NCBI GenBank assembly: GCA_017434895.1
Contig: JAFSGB010000031.1
Coordinates: 1-64,000 of the forward strand
Direction: 5' to 3'
From: Clostridia bacterium
GTDB lineage: Bacteria > Bacillota > Clostridia > Oscillospirales > Acutalibacteraceae
Length of the DNA: 64,000 bases
Shown here piece by piece: positions 1 to 7,914 of the stretch. A program made the translations under genes and the position numbers. Each line of letters starts with the position of its first letter. Position 1 is the first letter of the stretch. Under the pieces are notes generated by a model. It saw only the letters and a list, made by a program, of their open reading frames with translations, did no database searches and was not told the DNA's origin.

Positions 1-13
1 GCTTTAAATTAAC

Positions 14-91
14 TGGGGTGGAAGATGGGACTCGAACCCACGGTCTCCAGTGCCACAAACTGGCGCTTTAACCAACTAAGCTACATCCACC
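14..91 (-). tRNA. tRNA-His (anticodon GTG), CCA encoded
   Basis: Read on the minus strand, a full cloverleaf is visible: acceptor GTGGATG, D arm, anticodon loop TTGTGGC closed by CCAGT/ACTGG, and T loop TTCGAGT. The extra 5' G (position 91) can pair with C73, the hallmark of tRNA-His, and the 3' CCA is encoded (14-16). The acceptor carries one T-T mismatch (position 6-67). Its terminator would lie left of the window. Confidence 0.95.
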
Positions 92-105
92 ATAGTGCAG
101 AAACT

Positions 106-133
106 ATTATACCACATTTGAAATTATTGTCAA
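106..133 (-). promoter_or_regulatory. Sigma-A promoter for tRNA-His
   Basis: On the minus strand, -35 TTGACA (133-128) and -10 TATAAT (111-106) are separated by 16 bp, with a TGTGG extended -10 element. It sits about 15 bp upstream of the tRNA 5' end. Both hexamers are perfect consensus. Confidence 0.85.
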
Positions 134-233
134 GGAAAAATTTTTTTGAAATTTAATTTAATTTCGGAACTTTTGTGCATATTAACACATATAGAAAAAT
201 AAGCTTTGTAAATTAAAATTTGCAAAAAAGTTG

Positions 234-261
234 TTGATTTTTATTATAAATGTGTTAAAAT
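234..261 (+). promoter_or_regulatory. Promoter of the HTH-GlmM operon
   Basis: -35 TTGATT (234-239), 16-bp spacer, extended TGT and -10 TAAAAT (256-261). A start near 268 would give a leader of about 130 nt before the ATG at 399. The leader starts just ahead of a perfect inverted repeat at 276-304. The 307-bp gap between tRNA-His and this gene holds only the two promoters, that repeat and AT-rich sequence. Confidence 0.6.
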
Positions 262-275
262 ATAATAGTAAATTG

Positions 276-304
276 TTTTTTTGCAACTTGAGGTTGCAAA
301 AAAA
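276..304. repeat. Perfect 12-bp inverted repeat, candidate operator
   Basis: Arms T7-GCAAC (276-287) and GTTGC-A7 (293-304) are exact reverse complements around TTGAG. It lies just after the predicted transcription start of the HTH-GlmM operon. The half-site TTGCAAAAAA occurs again at 220-229, immediately upstream of the -35 box. The placement suits an operator for the HTH domain encoded by the first gene; this is inference. It is not followed by a T-tract on the plus strand, so a terminator role is unlikely. Confidence 0.5.
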
Positions 305-398
305 TTCAAGGCATTGTTGCTTGTATTCAGTTAGAAGTTGATGTATTATTAACTTGAAATCAGAATATATTGCAAATATAAATTCAGGGAGGAAAATT

Positions 399-2021
399 AT
401 GACTATAGGCGAAAAGATTACACATTTAAGAACTTCTGTAGGATTATCTCAAGAGGCTTTGGCAGATAAGCTTTCGGTTTCCCGCCAGTCTGTTTCAAAA
501 TGGGAAATGGACCAAGCACAGCCTCAGATTGACAAAATAATTCAGCTTTGCGGTCTTTTTAACATTTCTGCCGATGATTTGCTTTATGATAAAAAGGTTA
601 TCAACCGTTCACCTGCAGTGGCACCTGTTAAAAACAAATATTTCGGAACTGACGGCTTCAGAGGAGAGGCCAACCTTAATCTTACTTCTATGCATGCCTA
701 TAAGGTCGGCAGATTTTTAGGTTGGTATTATTCCTCCAAACTTTCCGGTTGTGCTGAAAGTGGTTACCGTCCAAAAATTGTTATAGGTAAAGACACCCGC
801 CGTTCAAGCTATATGCTCGAATACTCAATTGTTGCCGGTATTACCGCTTCGGGTGCTGATGCTTATATGCTTCATGTTACCACCACACCAAGTGTTTCTT
901 TTGTTACCCGTCAAGACGAGTTTGACTGCGGTATTATGATTACTGCAAGCCACAATCCTTTCTATGACAACGGAATTAAGGTTATCAATAGGTACGGTGA
1001 AAAGCTTGACGACGAAACCACTGCCTTAATTGAGGCTTATATCGACGGAAATCTTGCCGAATTAGGTGTTCAAGGTGACGATTTGCCGTTAGCTCACAGA
1101 GAGCGTATCGGTGAAATTATTGATTATTCTGCCGGCAGAAACAGATACATTGGTTATCTTATTTCGGTTGCATCTAATTCATATAAAAAGCTTCGTATTG
1201 GTCTTGACTGTGCAAACGGTGCTTCTTGGATGATTGCAAAATCTGTTTTTGACGCTTTGGGTGCACAAACCGTTGTTATCGGCAATCAGCCTGACGGACT
1301 TAATGTTAATAACGGCTACGGCTCTACTCACATTGAAAAACTTTGTGCTTTGGTAAAGGAGCAACACCTTGATGTTGGCTTCGCCTTTGACGGTGATGCC
1401 GACCGTTGTATAGCAGTTGACGAAAACGGTAATATAGTTGACGGTGATGCTATGATGTTTATTTTAGCTAAACGTCTAAAGGCACGCGGCATGCTAAATA
1501 AGGACACCGTTGTAGCAACAATTATGTCCAACAGCGGCTTCTTTGCCTCCCTTAAAAAGCTGGGTATTGAATGTGACCAAACCAATGTTGGCGACCGCTT
1601 TGTTTATGAGTCAATGCAGAACAACAATTTCAGCCTAGGCGGTGAGCAATCGGGTCATATTATATTAAAGAAATATGCCACCACCGGTGACGGTATTTTA
1701 ACCGCTATAATGCTGGCAGAGGAAATGTGTGACCGCAAGTCTACCTTAGCAAAGCTTTGTGAGGGATTAACAGTCTATCCTCAATATCTTGTAAACTTGA
1801 GAGTAAAGAGCAAGGCGGATGTTATGGCTGACAAGGAAGTTTTGGCGGCCAGAGATAATGTAAATAAGCTAATTGACGGCAACGGCAGAGCACTGCTTCG
1901 TGAAAGCGGAACCGAGCCGGTTATCCGAATTATGATTGAGGCTGAGACCACTGAGCTTTGCGAAGATTATGCTGAAATGATAGCCAAGGTTATAAGAGAA
2001 AGAGGTCATGTTAGTGAATAA
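399..2021 (+). CDS. glmM: XRE-type HTH fused to phosphoglucosamine mutase (GlmM-like)
   Basis: 540 aa. Residues 6-62 form a Cro/CI-type helix-turn-helix (motif SVSRQSVSKWE). From residue 80 (KYFGTDGFRG) there is a complete alpha-D-phosphohexomutase: phosphoserine loop TASHNP (Ser184), metal loop DGDADR (331-336), sugar loop GEQSGH (415-420, the GlmM-type signature) and phosphate-binding RESGTEP (501-507). Expected reaction: glucosamine-6-P to glucosamine-1-P for UDP-GlcNAc and peptidoglycan. The ATG at 399 follows AGGGAGG; a longer in-frame TTG at 354 lacks a ribosome binding site. GlmM proteins are normally about 450 aa without a DNA-binding domain, so the fusion is unusual. It heads an operon with a GlmU-like acetyltransferase and NagB. 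The catalytic call is firm; autoregulation is inference. Confidence 0.88.
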   Translation: MTIGEKITHLRTSVGLSQEALADKLSVSRQSVSKWEMDQAQPQIDKIIQLCGLFNISADDLLYDKKVINRSPAVAPVKNKYFGTDGFRGEANLNLTSMHAYKVGRFLGWYYSSKLSGCAESGYRPKIVIGKDTRRSSYMLEYSIVAGITASGADAYMLHVTTTPSVSFVTRQDEFDCGIMITASHNPFYDNGIKVINRYGEKLDDETTALIEAYIDGNLAELGVQGDDLPLAHRERIGEIIDYSAGRNRYIGYLISVASNSYKKLRIGLDCANGASWMIAKSVFDALGAQTVVIGNQPDGLNVNNGYGSTHIEKLCALVKEQHLDVGFAFDGDADRCIAVDENGNIVDGDAMMFILAKRLKARGMLNKDTVVATIMSNSGFFASLKKLGIECDQTNVGDRFVYESMQNNNFSLGGEQSGHIILKKYATTGDGILTAIMLAEEMCDRKSTLAKLCEGLTVYPQYLVNLRVKSKADVMADKEVLAARDNVNKLIDGNGRALLRESGTEPVIRIMIEAETTELCEDYAEMIAKVIRERGHVSE

Positions 2022-2682
2022 ACTAGTAAAAACTAATGATTTATATGACTGTCAGGTGACTTATTTAAAGGATTTATTCGAAAATAGTGAGTATCCATGG
2101 GAAATGCTTCCGAAAATCAAGGAATTGATTGCTTCTCTTTTGGAAACCGGAATAGAGGGCTTTACCCTTTTAAAGGAAGGTGTGCTTGTAGGTAAAAATG
2201 TTAAGATTGCAGATACTGTAACTATTGAGGCACCCGCTATTATCGGTCACGATACCGAGCTTCGTCCAGGGGCATATATAAGAGGAAATGTTATAACCGG
2301 CAGTGGCTGTGTAATGGGAAATTCAAGTGAATACAAAAACTGTATTTTGCTTGATAAGGTACAGACACCTCATTATAATTACGTAGGCGACTCAATTCTT
2401 GGTAATAAGGCTCATACGGGAGCGGGAACAATTTGTTCAAATCTCAAATCTGACGGTAAGCCGGTTGTTATAAGGGGAGAGGAAAAGATTGAAACGGGGC
2501 TTCGTAAAATCGGCGGTATTTTAGCTGACGGAGCGGATGTCGGATGCGGCAGTGTTATTAACCCAGGTACCGTAATAGGAAAAAATACCAGCGTTTATCC
2601 ATTAACCTCGCTTCGCGGAGTTTACCCTGCAAACTGTATTGTTAAATCTCAAAATGAATATATTTTAAGAGAGGAAAGATAA
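2008..2682 (+). CDS. GlmU-like left-handed beta-helix acetyltransferase
   Basis: 224 aa, overlapping the HTH-GlmM stop by 14 bp, so probably translationally coupled. After an N-terminal helical segment (about 1-60), hexapeptide repeats run to the end (VLVGKNVKIADTVTIEAPA and similar). The stretch PHYNYVGDS followed by KAHTGAGTICSN matches the acetyl-CoA/active-site region of the GlmU C-terminal domain, whose catalytic His lies in an equivalent loop. It lacks the N-terminal uridylyltransferase domain of full GlmU (about 450 aa). Likely role: N-acetylation of glucosamine-1-P made by the preceding enzyme. A separate uridylyltransferase would be needed elsewhere. Substrate assignment rests on context and motif similarity. 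Confidence 0.75.
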   Translation: MLVNKLVKTNDLYDCQVTYLKDLFENSEYPWEMLPKIKELIASLLETGIEGFTLLKEGVLVGKNVKIADTVTIEAPAIIGHDTELRPGAYIRGNVITGSGCVMGNSSEYKNCILLDKVQTPHYNYVGDSILGNKAHTGAGTICSNLKSDGKPVVIRGEEKIETGLRKIGGILADGADVGCGSVINPGTVIGKNTSVYPLTSLRGVYPANCIVKSQNEYILREER

Positions 2683-2684
2683 AT

Positions 2685-3395
2685 ATGAAATTCATTACTG
2701 TAAAAACCTATGAGGAATTAAGCAACAAGGCGGCTGACCTTATTGCTGCTCAAATTCTTGTAAAGCCTAACTGCGTTTTAGGTCTTGCTACAGGTTCTTC
2801 ACCTGTTGGCACCTACAAAAGACTTATTGAGGATTATAAAAACGGCAAGCTTGATTTTTCAACCGTTACCAGCGTTAATCTTGACGAGTATGTAGGTCTT
2901 GATGGTACAAATGACCAAAGCTACCGTTACTTTATGAATGACAACCTATTTAATCATGTTAATATTGATAAGTCTAAAACCTCGGTTCCCAACGGAAAAG
3001 CCGCTGATTTAAAGGCTGAGGGTGAGGCTTATGATGAAAAGATTAAGGCTTTAGGTGGTATTGATTTACAACTTTTAGGTATCGGTCTTGACGGCCACAT
3101 CGGCTTTAATGAGCCTGACGATTATTTTACAGGCCCCACTCACGAGGTAGTGCTTGACGAGTCTACCATTAAAGCAAATGCAAGATTTTTTGCTAATGAG
3201 GATGAGGTTCCTAAAACTGCAATTACAATGGGTATGATGTCTATTATGCAAGCAAAGAAAATTCTGCTTGTTGCAAACGGAGCCGCTAAAAAAGAAATTA
3301 TCGAAAAATCCTTCTTCGGTCCCATTGACCCCAAGGTGCCCGCTTCTATACTTCAGCTACACCCTGATGTAACCGTGATTTTCAGTGAAAATTAA
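2685..3395 (+). CDS. nagB: Glucosamine-6-phosphate deaminase
   Basis: 236 aa, normal for the short Firmicutes type. It interconverts glucosamine-6-P and fructose-6-P plus ammonia. Diagnostic motifs: phosphate loop ATGSSP (35-40), VNLDEYVGL with Asp67/Glu68, and GLDGHIGFNEP with Asp136 and His138, the ring-opening residues. It starts 2 bp after the acetyltransferase stop behind AGAGGAAAG and ends at a strong terminator, so it is the last gene of the amino-sugar operon. Next to two UDP-GlcNAc-forming activities it could drain or, run in reverse, feed the glucosamine-6-P pool. Confidence 0.95.
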   Translation: MKFITVKTYEELSNKAADLIAAQILVKPNCVLGLATGSSPVGTYKRLIEDYKNGKLDFSTVTSVNLDEYVGLDGTNDQSYRYFMNDNLFNHVNIDKSKTSVPNGKAADLKAEGEAYDEKIKALGGIDLQLLGIGLDGHIGFNEPDDYFTGPTHEVVLDESTIKANARFFANEDEVPKTAITMGMMSIMQAKKILLVANGAAKKEIIEKSFFGPIDPKVPASILQLHPDVTVIFSEN

Positions 3396-3406
3396 TTTTT
3401 AAGTAT

Positions 3407-3440
3407 AAGCCGTTAGGTATTTGCCTAACGGCTTTATTTT
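3407..3440 (+). terminator. Rho-independent terminator of the amino-sugar operon
   Basis: Perfect 11-bp stem AAGCCGTTAGG / CCTAACGGCTT around a 6-nt loop, followed by TTATTTTAT. Confidence 0.88.
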
Positions 3441-3443
3441 ATA

Positions 3444-3472
3444 TTGATTTCCGCAAAAAAATATAGTATTAT
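3444..3472 (+). promoter_or_regulatory. Promoter for the CapA-like gene
   Basis: -35 TTGATT (3444-3449), 17-bp spacer, -10 TATTAT (3467-3472), placed between the upstream terminator and the ribosome binding site at 3482-3490. Confidence 0.55.
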
Positions 3473-3494
3473 ATATTTGTTAGGCGGTGATATT

Positions 3495-4799
3495 TTGGCT
3501 AAAAAAAGAAATCGGCTTTTTACATTCTTTTATATTACGGTTTTAGTGATTACGATTTCTCTGCTTTCCTTTATTGCAGTGACTGTAATAAATACAGACG
3601 ATGATAAAACCGAAAGCAGTGTTTTGGTTGTCTCAAAACCTATCGAGCCACCGTTTAAGGAGACCACCGCCACGGTGCTAAGCATCGGTGACATTATGGT
3701 GCATAGTCCTCAGCTTACGGGTGCCTTTGTACCCGAAACCGGCGAATACGATTTTACCCCTATTTTCAAGGAAACGGCGTCCTATTTTAAAAATGCCGAT
3801 TTAAGTATCGGCAATTTAGAGGTTACATTTGGCGGTAATGAGGGACGGGAGTATTCGGGATATCCCATGTTTAACACTCCTGACAGTCTGGCGGATGCTA
3901 TAAAGGACTCAGGTCTTAATTTGCTTTTAACCTCAAACAATCACTGCTATGATACTGGACTTGCCGGTCTTAAGCGTACTGCACAGGTGCTAAAACAAAA
4001 GGGAATTGAATTTACGGGTACGCGCGAGTCGGAAACTGACCCTACATATATTGTAAAGAAAATAAATAATATTAATATAGGAATTATTAATTATACCTAC
4101 GAAACCTCACCGAGCAACCCTACCGAAGGCAGAAAATATATAAACGGCTCGGTTATAAATTCTGAAGCCAACGGGCTTATAAATTCCTTTAGTTATAACA
4201 ATATTGAAGCCTTTTACAGTGATATCGGCACAAAGCTTGATGCTATGAAAAACGAGGGCGCCGAGTACCTTGTAGTTTATATTCACTGGGGCAACGAATA
4301 CCAGACAAGTCCTAATGTTCACCAAAAATCAATAGCTCAGAGGCTTTGTAATATGGGTGTTGATATGATAATCGGCAGTCACCCGCACGTTATTCAGCCT
4401 ATTGAGTGGCTTGTGTCGGAGGATTCACTTGACACCTCCGTTTGCCTTTATTCTATGGGGAATGCCGTTTCAAATCAAAGGCAGGAAATAATGGATAGTT
4501 GTCCCAGCGGACACACCGAGGACGGTATGCTCTTTGAATTTACCCTTAAAAAGACAAAAAACGGTGTATTTTTAAATAGCCTCAATTTAGTACCTACTTG
4601 GGTTAATAAATATCTTGTTAACGGGCGAAACAAGTACACAATTTATCCCATTGTAAATACTAATGATTTGGTTAAATACGGGCTTGACACTACCGCTCTT
4701 GCCAAGGCTCAGTGGTCTTATGAAAGAACTAAAACAATCGTCGCAGAGGGATTGACAGCTTGTCAAGAGGCAATCGGTTGTGAAATAACATTTAAGTAA
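3495..4799 (+). CDS. CapA-family (PGA_cap) metallophosphatase-like membrane protein
   Basis: 434 aa from a TTG start (3495) that follows AGGCGGTGA at proper spacing; upstream in-frame codons overlap the promoter. One N-terminal membrane anchor (about 6-28), then an extracellular CapA domain of the calcineurin-like fold: VLSIGDIMVH, GNLEV, SNNHCYDTG, VVYIHWGNEY and GSHPHVIQP supply the metal ligands. The family is named for poly-gamma-glutamate synthesis, but no CapB/CapC partners are present, so the name should not be read as a capsule claim. It shares a transcript with the phosphoglucomutase 15 bp downstream. Confidence 0.85.
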   Translation: MAKKRNRLFTFFYITVLVITISLLSFIAVTVINTDDDKTESSVLVVSKPIEPPFKETTATVLSIGDIMVHSPQLTGAFVPETGEYDFTPIFKETASYFKNADLSIGNLEVTFGGNEGREYSGYPMFNTPDSLADAIKDSGLNLLLTSNNHCYDTGLAGLKRTAQVLKQKGIEFTGTRESETDPTYIVKKINNINIGIINYTYETSPSNPTEGRKYINGSVINSEANGLINSFSYNNIEAFYSDIGTKLDAMKNEGAEYLVVYIHWGNEYQTSPNVHQKSIAQRLCNMGVDMIIGSHPHVIQPIEWLVSEDSLDTSVCLYSMGNAVSNQRQEIMDSCPSGHTEDGMLFEFTLKKTKNGVFLNSLNLVPTWVNKYLVNGRNKYTIYPIVNTNDLVKYGLDTTALAKAQWSYERTKTIVAEGLTACQEAIGCEITFK

Positions 4800-4813
4800 T
4801 GGAGGAAACATAA

Positions 4814-6523
4814 ATGGTAAAAGAGAAGTATCTTTTATGGAAAGAAAAGGCAGTTGGCGACCCCGATTTGATTAAGGAATTATCCGAAATTGAGGGTAAC
4901 GACGAACTGATTTCCGACGCTTTTTATAAAAGTTTGGAGTTTGGCACTGCAGGACTTAGAGGTGTTATCGGTGCCGGTACAAACCGTATGAATATTTACA
5001 CTGTCGGTCAAGCTACTCAAGGTTTAGCCGATTATGTGAATTTCGTTACAGATAAGGGTACTGTTGCCATTGCTTACGACAGCCGCATCAAGTCGGAGGA
5101 GTTTGCCAAGACCACGGCCCGTGTATTCGCCGCCAATGGAATTAAGGTTTATATCTACCCTGAACTTGTTCCCACACCTATGCTTTCCTTTGCAGTTCGC
5201 CGCCTTAAGTGTGATGCGGGTGTAGTAATCACCGCAAGCCACAACCCCGCAAAATATAACGGCTACAAGGCTTACGCTCCCGACGGCAGTCAGTTAGGCC
5301 CCGAGGCCGCCGATTTTGTGCTTTCAAAAATGATGAGCGTTGATATTTTTGACGGCGTTAATTACTGCGATTACGATGAGGCGGTAAAAAGCGGTAAGAT
5401 TGAATATATCGGCGAGGATATTTTCAACGAATATTTAGATAATGTGGTAGCCCAAAGGGTGGAAAAGGATGCTGACCTTTCCGATTTAAGGGTGGTTTAT
5501 ACACCTTTAAATGGTGCAGGCAATAAGCCTGTTCGTGCAGTTTTAAAGAAAATCGGAATTAAAAATGTATTTATTGTTCCCGAGCAGGAAATGCCCGACG
5601 GTAATTTCCCGACAACGCCATTCCCGAATCCTGAATTCAAGCAGACCTTTGAGGGCGCTTTAAGAATTGCCGAAACTACTAATCCTGATTTACTTCTTGC
5701 TACTGACCCCGACAGTGACCGTGTTGGTATTGCCGCTAAGGTTGACGGCGAGTTCAAATTATTTAGTGGTAATGATGTGGGCGCGCTGCTTCTTAACTAT
5801 ATTTTGGAGCGAAAAACCGCTAACGGAACACTACCAAAAAATCCTGTTGCAGTTAAAACCATTGTTTCCACTGAGCTTTGCCAAAAGATTGCAGATTTCT
5901 ATGGTTGTGCTCTTATCAATGTGCTTACTGGTTTTAAGTTTATTGGCGAGCAGATTACAATTCTTGCTGACAAGGGCGAGCAAGACCGCTATATTCTTGG
6001 CTTTGAGGAAAGCTATGGCTATTTAGCTGGCGACTATGCCCGTGACAAGGACGCAGTTGTAGCTTCAATGCTTATCTGCGAAATGGTGGCTTACTATAAG
6101 TCGGTGGGTAAAAACATTGGTGAGGTTCTAAAGGGGCTTTACGAAAAATTTGGTTATTTCACCGCCGCTCAAAAGAGCTTTACTTGTGAGGGTCAGTCTG
6201 GTATGGCGCAGATTTCTAATATTATGGAAAGACTTCACAGCAGTGTTATTACCGAGCTTGGCGGTAAAAAGGTTGTTAAAATAAGCGATTATGAGTTGTC
6301 TCTTACAAAAAATCTTGTAACGGGTGAGGAAACCAAAATTAATTTACCAAAATCTAATGTGATTGCCTTTACCTTTGATAACGAAAGCACCCTTATTGTT
6401 CGTCCTTCGGGTACAGAGCCTAAGATTAAGATTTATTTAGGTGCCGTAGCGGAAACTGAAAAAGCAGCCGAGACTGAGCTCGAACTGCTTGAAAAAATAG
6501 GAACAGAACTTTTAGGCTTTTAA
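4814..6523 (+). CDS. pgcA: Phosphoglucomutase / phosphomannomutase
   Basis: 569 aa, the usual length of the PgcA-type alpha-phosphoglucomutase. It converts glucose-6-P and glucose-1-P, feeding glycogen or UDP-glucose and envelope sugars. Motifs: FGTAGLRG near the N-terminus, catalytic VITASHNPAKYNGYK, metal loop ATDPDSDRVG, sugar loop GFEESYGYLAGD and phosphate loop RPSGTEPKIK. The ATG follows ATGGAGG. It is the second phosphohexomutase in the window; the loops distinguish it from the GlmM fusion (GFEESYG versus GEQSGH). It converges on ypeB with only 2 bp between stop codons and no hairpin between them. Confidence 0.93.
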   Translation: MVKEKYLLWKEKAVGDPDLIKELSEIEGNDELISDAFYKSLEFGTAGLRGVIGAGTNRMNIYTVGQATQGLADYVNFVTDKGTVAIAYDSRIKSEEFAKTTARVFAANGIKVYIYPELVPTPMLSFAVRRLKCDAGVVITASHNPAKYNGYKAYAPDGSQLGPEAADFVLSKMMSVDIFDGVNYCDYDEAVKSGKIEYIGEDIFNEYLDNVVAQRVEKDADLSDLRVVYTPLNGAGNKPVRAVLKKIGIKNVFIVPEQEMPDGNFPTTPFPNPEFKQTFEGALRIAETTNPDLLLATDPDSDRVGIAAKVDGEFKLFSGNDVGALLLNYILERKTANGTLPKNPVAVKTIVSTELCQKIADFYGCALINVLTGFKFIGEQITILADKGEQDRYILGFEESYGYLAGDYARDKDAVVASMLICEMVAYYKSVGKNIGEVLKGLYEKFGYFTAAQKSFTCEGQSGMAQISNIMERLHSSVITELGGKKVVKISDYELSLTKNLVTGEETKINLPKSNVIAFTFDNESTLIVRPSGTEPKIKIYLGAVAETEKAAETELELLEKIGTELLGF

Positions 6524-6525
6524 GG

Positions 6526-7851
6526 TTATTTAACCAATATTCCGCCGTCGCTTTTTTGGAGAACGAGGATTTCCTCCTCCAAAAGAGCGGCGGTATTTAT
6601 ATACACTAAAATTTCCTGCCCGTCAGCCGAGGTGCAGGCGAATTCGTAGCACCGTTTTTCCTCAAGGCTATTAAGCGGAATAAGTGCCAAGCGTACACTG
6701 TTAACGGTAAGCTTGGGACTTATTATGCTTTGTGCCTCCTCCTCGGTGATTTTGGGTGTTTCAAAGGCACGGGAACGGTGGTTTGCAATGTAACCGCCGG
6801 CCTCGTAAAACACGATTTCACCGTTGTCTGCCGCTATGCCTACCTTTACAAGATCGGTGTAGCAAAGGGTTTTTCCGTCAAGAAAGGCAAAATTAATGGT
6901 GTAAACACCGTCTGCTTCAAAGTAATAGGTTTCCTTTAAATTTGGCATTTCCATTCTGTCAAGAAATGCAATTGCCTTTAAGAGGGCGTGCTCGTAATTA
7001 AGGATAATATCTTTGATAAGGCGTTCCTTTCTAAGACTTAGAATGTGACCGCCTTTTTTAGTGATGCTGACATATACACCCTCGCTTAAAAAGTCATAGG
7101 TGGCAATTTTACCCTCGGTGGTGCCGCCGAAATCGAGACTGTCGGGAGAAATACCAGACCACTTTGCGGCTATGAGAAGTGCATCATCCTTTGAAACCTC
7201 GGCAGTATCCTTTAAAAGGGTGGGCTCTTTTTCCAAAATATGGTCGGAGTACGGGCCGTCGTAAATCAAGGTAGGGTAGTCCTTAAGCTCACCTTCAAGC
7301 TCGCCGAGGCAAGCGTTTAAATCCTTTTCGGAAACTATTTCCTCAACACCGCTTTCAATTACACTTGCCCAATAATCTAAATTATTATAGTCGTCTCGGG
7401 CGGTGTTTAGAATTTCGGAAATTTGGGCGGAAATACTACTGAGCATTTCAATATTCACGGTGTCCTTAGCAGAGATGGGGGTTTCCTCGCTTACGTTTTC
7501 AGATACCGAGTAGGCAAAATTACCTACCTGCGAGAAAAAACGGTTAAGGGTGGATAATTGAGCCGAAACCGGCAATTGCGACAGTGAATTTTTTGAAATT
7601 TCCGCTTCGGTTAATAGCTTTGAAGCCATACTGCTTAACTGGGGCTTTGTGGTGGCAAATCTAGCCTTGTTAAGTATAGTGGCTATGTTATTAGCGGCAG
7701 TATTAAGCTCATCCAACATATAAGAATAACTGTTTTCAATCTGCAAAATATACTTTTTGTTTTCCTTGTTTGTTTTAAAGGCAAAAATCCCGCAAGCAAG
7801 GGCAAAGCTTAAAGAAAAGCTTACAACACGCACTAAATTTCGTCTGCTCAT
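6526..7851 (-). CDS. ypeB: Germination protein YpeB
   Basis: 441 aa from ATG 7851 preceded by GGAGG; an upstream in-frame TTG overlaps that site and is rejected. One N-terminal membrane segment (about 8-25), a helical region rich in Asn/Ser typical of YpeB, and C-terminal PepSY-like repeats (DALLIAAKW, EEAQSIISPKL). YpeB is a spore inner-membrane protein needed to place and stabilise the cortex lytic enzyme SleB. In Bacillus and many Clostridia sleB lies directly upstream; here the upstream gene is carD, so sleB must be elsewhere or replaced. Its presence supports a spore-former. Confidence 0.85.
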   Translation of the reverse strand: MSRRNLVRVVSFSLSFALACGIFAFKTNKENKKYILQIENSYSYMLDELNTAANNIATILNKARFATTKPQLSSMASKLLTEAEISKNSLSQLPVSAQLSTLNRFFSQVGNFAYSVSENVSEETPISAKDTVNIEMLSSISAQISEILNTARDDYNNLDYWASVIESGVEEIVSEKDLNACLGELEGELKDYPTLIYDGPYSDHILEKEPTLLKDTAEVSKDDALLIAAKWSGISPDSLDFGGTTEGKIATYDFLSEGVYVSITKKGGHILSLRKERLIKDIILNYEHALLKAIAFLDRMEMPNLKETYYFEADGVYTINFAFLDGKTLCYTDLVKVGIAADNGEIVFYEAGGYIANHRSRAFETPKITEEEAQSIISPKLTVNSVRLALIPLNSLEEKRCYEFACTSADGQEILVYINTAALLEEEILVLQKSDGGILVK

Positions 7852-7861
7852 AAAGGCCTCC

Positions 7862-7896
7862 AAAAAAATAAAGGTAGGAAAATATTTTCCTACCTT
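7862..7896 (-). terminator. Terminator after carD
   Basis: Minus-strand stem AAGGTAGGAAAAT / ATTTTCCTACCTT (7871-7896) followed by TTATTTTTTT. It lies between carD and ypeB, implying ypeB depends on read-through or a promoter hidden in the same few bases. Confidence 0.85.
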
Positions 7897-7914
7897 AGTA
7901 TTGCCTAAAATTTG

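Noticed and set aside
276..304. Rho-independent terminator
   Set aside because: The stem is mostly A-T, is not followed by a T-run on the plus strand, and on the minus strand no gene lies upstream that needs ending.
354..398. Upstream TTG start extending the HTH-GlmM protein by 15 residues
   Set aside because: No ribosome binding site before it, while ATG 399 follows AGGGAGG and begins the HTH domain correctly.
5667..6026. 119-aa ORF within the phosphoglucomutase gene
   Set aside because: Out-of-frame shadow with no start signals; the main frame is fully conserved here.
3495..6523. Poly-gamma-glutamate capsule operon
   Set aside because: Only a CapA-like protein is present; no CapB ligase or CapC. 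CapA-like proteins occur widely outside capsule loci.
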